DNA of 64,000 bases. Origin: Clostridium sp. AWRP (GTDB taxonomy: Bacteria; Bacillota; Clostridia; Clostridiales; Clostridiaceae). The position numbers and the translations under genes were made by a program. The notes under the pieces were generated by a model, which made no database searches, was not told the DNA's origin, and worked only from the letters and a program-made list of their open reading frames with translations. The stretch spans positions 2,232,001 to 2,296,000 of the forward strand of contig NZ_CP029758.2 of assembly GCF_004006395.2 (NCBI RefSeq). The letters run 5' to 3'. Positions 16,858 to 23,720 of the stretch are shown here, piece after piece; the stretch's first letter is position 1, and each line of letters begins with the position of its first letter.

Positions 16858-17871
16858 ATGGAAAAATTAAAGGTTTATTATGATGAGGATGCAGATTTGA
16901 ATCTCTTGAAAGGAAAGAAGATAGCTATACTTGGATTTGGAAGTCAGGGACATGCACATGCTTTGAATTTAAAAGAAAGTGGACTGGATGTAATAGTTGG
17001 TTTATATAAAGGCAGTAAATCATGGAAAAAGGCTGAAGATTATGGATTTAAGGTGTATGAAATAGCTGAAGCTGTTAAACAAGCAGATATTATAACAGTA
17101 CTTCTACCAGATGAAAAACAAAAGCAAATTTACGAAGAAAGCATAAAAGATAATTTATCAGAAGGAAATGCATTGTTCTTTGCACATGGATTCAATATTC
17201 ACTTTAATCAGATAGTACCACCTAAGTTTGTAGATGTTTTAATGATTGCTCCAAAAGGACCGGGACATATAGTTAGAAGAGAATATACATTAGGCAATGG
17301 AGTTCCATGTCTGTATGCAGTATATCAAGATTACAGTGGAAAAGGAAAAGAAATTGCTTTAGCTTATGGAAAAGGAATTGGCGGAACTAGAGCAGGAGTT
17401 ATGACTACAACATTTAAAGTTGAAACTGAAACTGATTTATTCGGTGAACAGGTAGTACTTTGCGGAGGAGTTTCTGAACTTATCAAAGCAGGTTTTGATA
17501 CATTAGTTGAAGCTGGATATGCTCCTGAAAATGCATATTTTGAATGCTTGCATGAGATGAAGTTAATAGTTGACTTGATATATGAAGGTGGATTAGCTAG
17601 AATGAGATATTCTGTAAGTGATACTGCTGAATATGGAGATTATAAGATAGGAAAGAGAATAATAAATGACAATACTAGAGCTGAGATGAAAAAAGTTCTT
17701 CATGAAATTCAAGATGGAACATTTGCAAGAGAATGGCTTCTTGAGAACCAAACAGGAAGACCAGGATTTACAGCAAGAAGAAGAATGGAAAAAGATGCTC
17801 CAATAGAAAAGGTTGGAAAAGAACTTAGATCAATGATGTCATGGATCAATGAAAACCCTGATAATGAGTAA
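16858..17871 (+). CDS. ilvC: Ketol-acid reductoisomerase, copy 2 (identical protein)
   Basis: Same 337 residues as the copy 1350 bases upstream; I noted only a handful of silent changes (for example ACTCGACG against ACTGGATG early in the gene). The ribosome site and flanks are repeated too. It has no T-box of its own, so if regulated it depends on read-through from copy 1 or on a promoter in the repeated spacer. Identical proteins with few silent changes point to a recent tandem duplication or to gene conversion. The copies are distinguishable by those silent sites, so a simple assembly collapse is unlikely. Confidence 0.96.
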   Translation: MEKLKVYYDEDADLNLLKGKKIAILGFGSQGHAHALNLKESGLDVIVGLYKGSKSWKKAEDYGFKVYEIAEAVKQADIITVLLPDEKQKQIYEESIKDNLSEGNALFFAHGFNIHFNQIVPPKFVDVLMIAPKGPGHIVRREYTLGNGVPCLYAVYQDYSGKGKEIALAYGKGIGGTRAGVMTTTFKVETETDLFGEQVVLCGGVSELIKAGFDTLVEAGYAPENAYFECLHEMKLIVDLIYEGGLARMRYSVSDTAEYGDYKIGKRIINDNTRAEMKKVLHEIQDGTFAREWLLENQTGRPGFTARRRMEKDAPIEKVGKELRSMMSWINENPDNE

Positions 17872-17987
17872 TTAAAAAGTAGGATATTTGTTAAATTGGG
17901 GTAGTATTTTAACAGTATATCAATAAAAAATTACTATGAATAACGCTTATGAATAAGGGGGCTTATCATTTAGCGGATGAGTTAAGT

Positions 17988-18031
17988 TTACAGGAGAAAT
18001 AGGGGAGGCACTTTTTCCCTAATCCCTGTAA
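17988..18031 (+). other. Structured hairpin after ilvC copy 2, with paired changes
   Basis: The matching element of copy 2 has changed on both arms (ATAGGGG with CCCTAATCCC) yet still pairs. The outer arms TTACAGG/CCTGTAA are unchanged. Confidence 0.6.
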
Positions 18032-18154
18032 TATCAATATCTATCTTTTTAGGGGCAAAATTATTATAGGTAGATATTACTTATAAATAAAAAGGGCTTA
18101 TAAATATAAAATGTGCGAAAATTATTACGAAATTATATATATGTATTATAAAAA

Positions 18155-18357
18155 CTATGATGGAGAAGAGTAAATAGTGGAGTGTTTTTAGAGAATTGGG
18201 ATAAGGTGAAAACCCATGAATACGAAACTTTTGAAAATCACTCCTAAGTTACAAGCTGAAATTAGAAAGCTGTGTCGGTATTACCGTTATTAGAATTATG
18301 AGAAATTGGGTGGTACCGCAAAGCTTCTTACCCTAGGCAGGCGGTTATTTTTTTATA
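18155..18357 (+). promoter_or_regulatory. T-box leader of ilvD, isoleucine specifier (ATC)
   Basis: Seen: AGAGAATTGGGATAAGGTG, ATC at 18237-18239 followed by ACTCCTAAG, ACAAGCTGAA, and the motif GGGTGGTACCGCA at 18308-18320. The terminator side is weaker than in the other leaders (ACCGC with GCGGT, then seven T). It is closely related to the orphan leader at 14341. The ilvD frame extends back through this RNA, but that extension is not coding. Confidence 0.88.
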
Positions 18358-18389
18358 AAAAATTTCCAGATTTAAGGAGGATACTAAAA

Positions 18390-20048
18390 ATGAAAAGTGA
18401 TTCAGTAAAAAAGGGAATTAAGGCAGCTCCAGCAAGAGCACTTATGTATGGAATGGGATATACAAAAGAGGAGATTGAAAGACCTCTTATAGGAATAGTA
18501 AATTCACAAAACGAAATAGTTGCAGGTCACATGCATTTAGATGAAATAGCAAAAGCTGCAAAACTTGGAGTAGCAATGTCTGGGGGTACTCCTATAGAGT
18601 TTCCTGCTATTGCAGTTTGCGATGGAATTGCAATGGGTCATGTTGGAATGAAGTATTCTCTTGCTTCAAGAGAATTAATAGCAGATTCAATTGAAGCGAT
18701 GGCAACAGCTCATGGTTTTGACGGATTGGTACTCATTCCTAACTGTGACAAAATTGTACCTGGAATGCTTATGGCAGCTGCAAGACTTAATATACCAGCT
18801 GTAGTAGTAAGTGGAGGACCTATGAGGGCAGGTAAGCTAAATAACAAAGCACTTGATTTTAGCACTTGTATTGAAAAGGTGGCAGCTTGCAGCGATGGAA
18901 AGGTAACAGAGGAAGAACTTGAAGAAGAAGCTAAGAGAGCCTGTCCTGGATGCGGTTCCTGCTCAGGATTATTTACAGCAAACAGTATGAACAGTCTTAC
19001 AGAAGTACTTGGAATGGGTTTACCTCTAAATGGAAGTGCTCTTGCACAAACTGGTGAGAGAAATCAGCTGGCAAAATATGCAGGAATGTATGTAATGGAT
19101 TGTGTAAAGAACAATAGACGGCCAAGAGATATACTAACTTTAGATGCATTTAAAAATGCTATAACGGTAGATATGGCTATGGCAGGATCCACAAATACAG
19201 TACTTCATCTTCCAGCAATTGCTCATGAGGCAGGTATAGAACTTAATTTGGATTTATTTCATGAAATAAGTAAACATACGCCTTGTCTTACAAAATTAAG
19301 TCCAAGTGGCAAACATCATATGGAAGATCTTCATCTGGCAGGGGGAATACCAGCTCTTATGAATGAACTTTCTAAGAAAGGTCTTATAAATGAAGATGCA
19401 CTTACTGTTACCGGGAAAACTGTGGGCGAAACTATAAAAGATTTTAAAGTGCTTGATTATGAAGTTATAAGAAGTGTAGACAATGCTTACAGCAGTGAAG
19501 GCGGAATAGCAATACTTAGAGGAAATTTGGCACCAGATGGAGCGGTAGTTAAAGAATCTGCAGTTTCAAAAGAAATGATGGTACATGAGGGACCGGCTAG
19601 AGTGTATAATTCTGAAGAAGAAGCAGTTAAGGCTATATTTGGCAATGAAATAAATAAAGGCGATGTAATTGTGATAAGATACGAAGGACCAAAAGGCGGA
19701 CCTGGAATGAGAGAAATGCTTTCACCAACTTCTGCTATAGCAGGTATGGGTTTAGATAAAGATGTAGCACTTTTAACAGATGGAAGATTCTCAGGAGCTA
19801 CAAGAGGTGCATCTATAGGACATGTATCACCAGAAGCTATGGAAGGTGGGCTAATAGGACTTGTAGAAGAAGGAGATACTATATTTATAGATATTACAAA
19901 TAAAAAGTTGGAGCTAAAAGTAAGTGAGGAAGAACTTGAAAAGAGAAGAAAGAACTATGTAAAGCCTGAACCTAAGATAAAAACAGGATATTTATCAAGG
20001 TATGCAAAATTGGTTACTTCTGCAAATACAGGTGCAGTTCTTAAATAA
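18390..20048 (+). CDS. ilvD: Dihydroxy-acid dehydratase
   Basis: 552 aa from the ATG at 18390, after AAGGAGG; upstream in-frame codons lie inside the T-box. Seen: PLIGIVNSQNEIVAGHMHL near residue 30, the first cluster cysteine in NCDKIVPGM, then CPGCGSCSGLFTANSMN near 190, and the C-terminal SDGRFSGATRG-type stretch (here TDGRFSGATRGASIGH). Known: a Fe-S enzyme that makes the 2-keto acids of valine and isoleucine. It follows ilvC and precedes ilvBN, completing the common branched-chain pathway. Controlled by its own Ile T-box. Confidence 0.97.
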   Translation: MKSDSVKKGIKAAPARALMYGMGYTKEEIERPLIGIVNSQNEIVAGHMHLDEIAKAAKLGVAMSGGTPIEFPAIAVCDGIAMGHVGMKYSLASRELIADSIEAMATAHGFDGLVLIPNCDKIVPGMLMAAARLNIPAVVVSGGPMRAGKLNNKALDFSTCIEKVAACSDGKVTEEELEEEAKRACPGCGSCSGLFTANSMNSLTEVLGMGLPLNGSALAQTGERNQLAKYAGMYVMDCVKNNRRPRDILTLDAFKNAITVDMAMAGSTNTVLHLPAIAHEAGIELNLDLFHEISKHTPCLTKLSPSGKHHMEDLHLAGGIPALMNELSKKGLINEDALTVTGKTVGETIKDFKVLDYEVIRSVDNAYSSEGGIAILRGNLAPDGAVVKESAVSKEMMVHEGPARVYNSEEEAVKAIFGNEINKGDVIVIRYEGPKGGPGMREMLSPTSAIAGMGLDKDVALLTDGRFSGATRGASIGHVSPEAMEGGLIGLVEEGDTIFIDITNKKLELKVSEEELEKRRKNYVKPEPKIKTGYLSRYAKLVTSANTGAVLK

Positions 20049-20085
20049 TCAGAGTTTTTTAATGTACTTTAAGTAAATTGCGAAG

Positions 20086-20287
20086 CAATTTGCTAAGTTG
20101 ATAATTGATAGTGGAAAGTGGAGAGTTAATGTGGATTTTTTCCGTTATACTACAAAAAATCTTTGATTAAATTTTGAAGGTTCATTTTGCTAGAGCGAAA
20201 CATTGATGATGCATATAAGTTTAAAGTTTTTTGCCATGCCTAAAAATCAGTCTTCACTCTCAACTCTCAATTTTCAACTTTCAACTA
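20086..20287. repeat. Dispersed ~200-bp palindromic element, copy A (MITE-like)
   Basis: Lies between ilvD and the ilvB leaders. The ends are imperfect inverted repeats (AGTTGATAATTGATAGTGGA near the left end; CTCAATTTTCAACTTTCAACT at the right). The core CCGTTATACTACAAAAAATC, then TTTGATTAA and GCGAAACATTG, recurs in copy B at 44889. No coding frame. It may also act as the ilvD terminator. Confidence 0.75.
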
Positions 20288-20351
20288 AAAAGACTTCATA
20301 TATGTGAAAGTTGAGTAAATATATTATTTAATAAAAATTCAGAATAAACTA

Positions 20352-20380
20352 TTGACATTTGAATTGTTTTATAGTAACAT
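20352..20380 (+). promoter_or_regulatory. Promoter of the ilvBN leader
   Basis: TTGACA at 20352-20357, 17-base spacer, TAACAT at 20375-20380, just upstream of the first of two T-boxes. Confidence 0.65.
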
Positions 20381-20397
20381 ATACACATATTTAAATA

Positions 20398-20616
20398 ATA
20401 AAAGCTTTGACAGGGACTATTAAATATGATGTATATTTTAAAGCGAGTGGGATCTGGTGTAAACCCATAAATATTTCATATTGAAACTCACCCTTGAGCT
20501 GTAAGCTGAAATTATAGTAAGCTGTGCCGGTGTGAATCGTTATTGAATTAAGTAATAAAATTGGGTGGTACCGCGAACAGACTTCTCGCCTCAAGAGAAA
20601 GGCTGTTTTTTTGTGC
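20398..20616 (+). promoter_or_regulatory. T-box leader 1 of ilvBN, leucine specifier (CTC)
   Basis: Seen: AAAGCGAGTGGGATCTGGTG, CTC at 20487-20489 followed by ACCCTTGAG, CTGTAAGCTGAA, the motif GGGTGGTACCGCG at 20563-20575, and a terminator CAGACTTCTCGCC...GGCTG with seven T. Complete and intact. Confidence 0.9.
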
Positions 20617-20767
20617 TAATTTTTAACCTAAAATTACCTATATTAATTACTTTGAAGTATCAATGAATCCTATTTAGTGTGTATCAAGTTTAAATTTGAT
20701 TTAAGTAAATTAATTTTTAGAAACTATTTGTAAATGTAAATTAGAAAGTATAAAATATGTATTAATA

Positions 20768-20983
20768 TATGAAAGCTTTGAAAGGGATAAGTAGATATTA
20801 TAATATTTTAAAGAGAGTGAGAGTTTTGGTGTAAACTCACAGATATATAATATTGAAACTCACCCTTGAGCTGTAAGCTGAAGTTAGTAGGCTGAGCCGG
20901 CTTTGCCGTTATTAAATTGAGTAATAAAATTGGGTGGTACCGTGAACAGACTTCTCACCCCATAAGGAGTCTGTTTTTTTGTA
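20768..20983 (+). promoter_or_regulatory. T-box leader 2 of ilvBN, leucine specifier (CTC)
   Basis: A second full T-box about 150 bases after the first: CTC at 20859-20861 in the same ACCCTTGAG context, motif GGGTGGTACCGTG (20932-20944, one base changed), and terminator CAGACTTCTC...GGAGTCTG with seven T. Both must be antiterminated for ilvBN to be read from the upstream promoter, unless a second promoter lies in the spacer. Confidence 0.9.
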
Positions 20984-21025
20984 CTCAAAAATCCTATTAA
21001 ATTGAATTTACAAGGAGAGATGGTT

Positions 21026-22636
21026 ATGAAAGCTGCTGAAGCAGTTATCCAATGTTTAAAGAAAGAAAATGTAAATATGGTATTTGGGTATCCTGGTGCT
21101 GCAGTGGTTCCTATATATGAAGCTTTGAGAAAATCAGATGTGAAGCATATATTAGTAAGACAGGAACAAGCTGCAGGACACTCTGCTAGTGGATATGCTA
21201 GGTCAACTGGAAAAGTTGGAGTCTGTATAGTTACATCAGGACCTGGCGCAACTAATCTCATTACTGCCATTGCTGCTGCATATATGGATTCCATTCCTCT
21301 TGTTGTTATTACGGGTCAGGTTAAGTCTACATTAATCGGAAGGGATGTATTTCAAGAATTAGATATCACAGGTGCTACAGAATCTTTTACAAAATATAAT
21401 TTTCTTGTAAGAGATGCTAAATCCATACCTAAGACCATAAAGGAAGCATTTTATATAGCTGAAACTGGTAGAAAAGGCCCTGTGCTTGTAGATATACCTA
21501 TGGATATAATGGAAGAAGATATTGATTTTGAATATCCTGAAAATGTAAATATAAGAGGATACAAACCTACTGTTAAAGGACACTTTGGTCAAATAAAGAA
21601 AATAATAGATAGAATCAAAGTTAGCAAGAGACCTCTTATTTGTGCAGGTGGCGGAGTTATACTGGCAAATGCACAAAAAGAACTGGAGCAATTTGTTAGA
21701 AAATCACATATACCTGTTGTTCATACTCTTATGGGAAAAGGATGTATAAATGAAAATAGTGATTATTATGTAGGTTTAATAGGTACTCATGGATTTGCTT
21801 ATGCCAATAAAGTTGTACAAAATGCAGATGCACTAATACTTATTGGAGCTAGAGCTTCAGATAGAACTATCAGTGGGGTAAAAAATTTTGCAAAGGATGC
21901 AGATATAATTCATATAGATATTGATCCTGCTGAAATAGGTAAAATTCTGAACACTTATATTCCAGTAGTTGGTGATTGTGGAAATGTTTTATCGGATTTA
22001 AATAAAGAAATAGTAGCTCCACAGACGGAAAAATGGATGGAAGAAATTAAAAATTGGAAGAAAGATTTGCATATAGAAAGAAAGCTTACAGGTAAAGTTA
22101 ATCCAAAATATGTGTTAAAAACTGTTTCTGATACATTAGGAGAAGAGGTTATTTTGACAGCAGATGTAGGACAAAATCAGTTATGGTGTGCTCGTAACTT
22201 TAGGATGGCAGGGAATAGAAAGTTTTTAACTTCTGGAGGCCTTGGAACTATGGGATATTCTCTTCCAGCAGCTATTGGTGCTAAAATTGCATGTCCTGAT
22301 AAACAAGTTATAGCTTTTGCAGGTGATGGTGGATTTCAAATGAGTCTTTTTGAACTTGGAACTATTGCAGAAAACAATCTAAACATTATTATAGTTTTGT
22401 TTAACAACTCAGGACTGGGTATGGTTAGGGAGATGCAAGACAATAAATATTCTGGTGAATTTGGAGTAAACTTTAGGACTAATCCAGATTTTGTAAAGCT
22501 TGCAGAAGCTTATGGATTGACAGCTAAGAGAGTAGAAAATGATTCTGAATTTAACGGAGTTTTTAGAGAAGCATTAGATTCAAGCAAGGCATTTCTGATA
22601 GAGTGCATTGTAGATCCTCATGAGAGAACTTTTTAG
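21026..22636 (+). CDS. ilvB: Acetolactate synthase large subunit
   Basis: 536 aa from the ATG at 21026, eight bases after GGAG; the ATG at 21020 is too close. Seen: GYPGAAVVPIYEAL with the following catalytic Glu segment (RQEQAAGHSASGYAR), TSGPGATNLITAIAAAYMDS, and the ThDP motif GDGGFQMSLFELGTI...LFNN near residue 435. Slightly shorter than most AHAS large subunits. It is followed by a regulatory subunit, which marks it as the biosynthetic enzyme. Known: it joins two pyruvates, or pyruvate and 2-ketobutyrate. Regulated by two Leu T-boxes. Confidence 0.96.
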   Translation: MKAAEAVIQCLKKENVNMVFGYPGAAVVPIYEALRKSDVKHILVRQEQAAGHSASGYARSTGKVGVCIVTSGPGATNLITAIAAAYMDSIPLVVITGQVKSTLIGRDVFQELDITGATESFTKYNFLVRDAKSIPKTIKEAFYIAETGRKGPVLVDIPMDIMEEDIDFEYPENVNIRGYKPTVKGHFGQIKKIIDRIKVSKRPLICAGGGVILANAQKELEQFVRKSHIPVVHTLMGKGCINENSDYYVGLIGTHGFAYANKVVQNADALILIGARASDRTISGVKNFAKDADIIHIDIDPAEIGKILNTYIPVVGDCGNVLSDLNKEIVAPQTEKWMEEIKNWKKDLHIERKLTGKVNPKYVLKTVSDTLGEEVILTADVGQNQLWCARNFRMAGNRKFLTSGGLGTMGYSLPAAIGAKIACPDKQVIAFAGDGGFQMSLFELGTIAENNLNIIIVLFNNSGLGMVREMQDNKYSGEFGVNFRTNPDFVKLAEAYGLTAKRVENDSEFNGVFREALDSSKAFLIECIVDPHERTF

Positions 22637-22651
22637 AAAGAGGTGATTACT

Positions 22652-23143
22652 ATAAAAAAGTATGTGATGTCAGTATTAGTTGAAAATCATTCAGGTGTTT
22701 TAAGTAAAGTAGCCGGGCTTTTTAGTAGAAGGGGATATAATATTCACAGTCTCACTGTAGGAGTTACAGGAGATCCTGAAATATCACGAATGACTATTGT
22801 ATCCATTGGAGACGACTATATGTTTGAACAGATAAGTAAACAGCTGAATAAATTGATTGAAGTTATAAAAGTAATAGAATTAGACCCCGATGCATCTGTT
22901 TATAGGGAGTTATCTCTTATAAAAGTTTGTGCAGAATCCAACAATAAACTGCTAATTATGGAAAGCGTAAATACTTTTAGAGGTAGAATAGTAGATATGA
23001 ATGAAAAAAGTATGATAATTGAAATAACCGGAAATGAAAAGAAGATATCTGCTTTTATTGAACTAATGAAACCTTATGGAATAAAGGAAATTATACGTAC
23101 TGGACTTACTGCACTTCAAAGGGGAAGTAAGCTGGAAGACTAA
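22652..23143 (+). CDS. ilvN: Acetolactate synthase small (regulatory) subunit, probable ATA start
   Basis: 163 aa if begun at ATA 22652. Seen: an N-terminal ACT domain (SVLVENHSGVLSKVAGLFSRRGYNI) and a C-terminal ALS_ss domain. Family proteins begin M-K-K/R-Y/H-x-x-SVLVENHSG, which matches (M)KKYVMSVLVE starting at this ATA. It sits six bases after AGGTG. The only earlier candidate, GTG 22643, is part of the ribosome site; GTG 22664 and ATG 22667 are too far from it and would trim the first strand. Known: binds valine or related effectors and stabilises IlvB. Starts 15 bases after ilvB. Confidence 0.93.
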   Translation: MKKYVMSVLVENHSGVLSKVAGLFSRRGYNIHSLTVGVTGDPEISRMTIVSIGDDYMFEQISKQLNKLIEVIKVIELDPDASVYRELSLIKVCAESNNKLLIMESVNTFRGRIVDMNEKSMIIEITGNEKKISAFIELMKPYGIKEIIRTGLTALQRGSKLED

Positions 23144-23157
23144 ATGCAAACTCATAA

Positions 23158-23209
23158 TAAAAAATATCTCTTTTGTCTTAAATATTAAAGACAAAGGGAT
23201 ATTTTTTTA
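23158..23209 (+). terminator. Terminator after ilvBN
   Basis: Stem AAATATCTCTTTTGTCTT with a matching AAGACAAAGGGATATTT arm, then a T run. Confidence 0.92.
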
Positions 23210-23391
23210 TTTGCTAGTATTACTTATAAATAGGAATATTAACAAATATAAATTATATACTTAATATAGACAAAGTATATTTTAAAAGATGGGAATACAA
23301 AATTAATATTTGAAGTAAAGAACTTATTTAAAGTATAGATGAAATGCTGTAAGAGTGGTATGAAAATTAAATTTAGAGGAGGGACAGAGAC

Positions 23392-23658
23392 ATGGATAAT
23401 ACCATATTATTGAGTAAGATATCCCAGGGTCTAATGGAATGCTGTAAATCAAAAAAATTTTTGAGAGTAAAAAAATTAACTGTGAATGTAAGTGAAAATA
23501 GCAATATTAATTCTTGTAATCTTTATGAGTATCTTAAAAATTTTAATAAAGGCATAGTAGATGAATCTACAGAAATTAAAATTGAAATTGAAGATTTGCC
23601 GGATCAAGTTGTAATCATAAGCAGTATAGAAGGTGATATATCACAAGAGTGTGTATAA
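23392..23658 (+). CDS. Small HypA-like protein lacking the zinc domain
   Basis: 88 aa, ATG after GAGGAGGG. Seen: the layout of the HypA N-terminal domain (a helix, the strand RVKKLTVNVSE, a helix, then KGIVDESTEIKIEIEDLP, and an ending VVIISSIEGD like the HypA terminal strand). The two CxxC zinc motifs that lie between these in HypA are missing, and the N-terminal nickel-binding MHE is replaced by MDN. Known: HypA delivers nickel to hydrogenase or urease. Without both metal sites that role is unlikely. The family call is tentative. It is transcribed alone, between terminators. Confidence 0.4.
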   Translation: MDNTILLSKISQGLMECCKSKKFLRVKKLTVNVSENSNINSCNLYEYLKNFNKGIVDESTEIKIEIEDLPDQVVIISSIEGDISQECV

Positions 23659-23670
23659 AGTATGAAATGA

Positions 23671-23720
23671 GGGGAATGGGTATAGATTTGTGTAAAAACC
23701 AAATCTATACCCATTCCCTT
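23671..23720. terminator. Bidirectional terminator between convergent genes
   Basis: A near-perfect 17-bp stem, GGAATGGGTATAGATTT with AAATCTATACCCATTCC, shared by the HypA-like gene and the minus-strand carboxylase gene. Confidence 0.92.

Larger units (their letters stand above)
16737..18070 (+). repeat. Tandem duplication unit 2 (ilvC plus flanks)
   Basis: Second copy of the unit, ending at GGGGCAAAATTATTATAGG just before the ilvD leader. The T-box is not part of the repeated unit. Confidence 0.85.

Noticed and set aside
18306..18389. N-terminal extension of ilvD reading through the T-box
   Set aside because: The extra residues are a translation of the T-box motif and terminator; the ATG at 18390 has an AAGGAGG site and matches the family start.
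20391..20594. 67-codon minus-strand ORF
   Set aside because: Antisense shadow of the first ilvB T-box.
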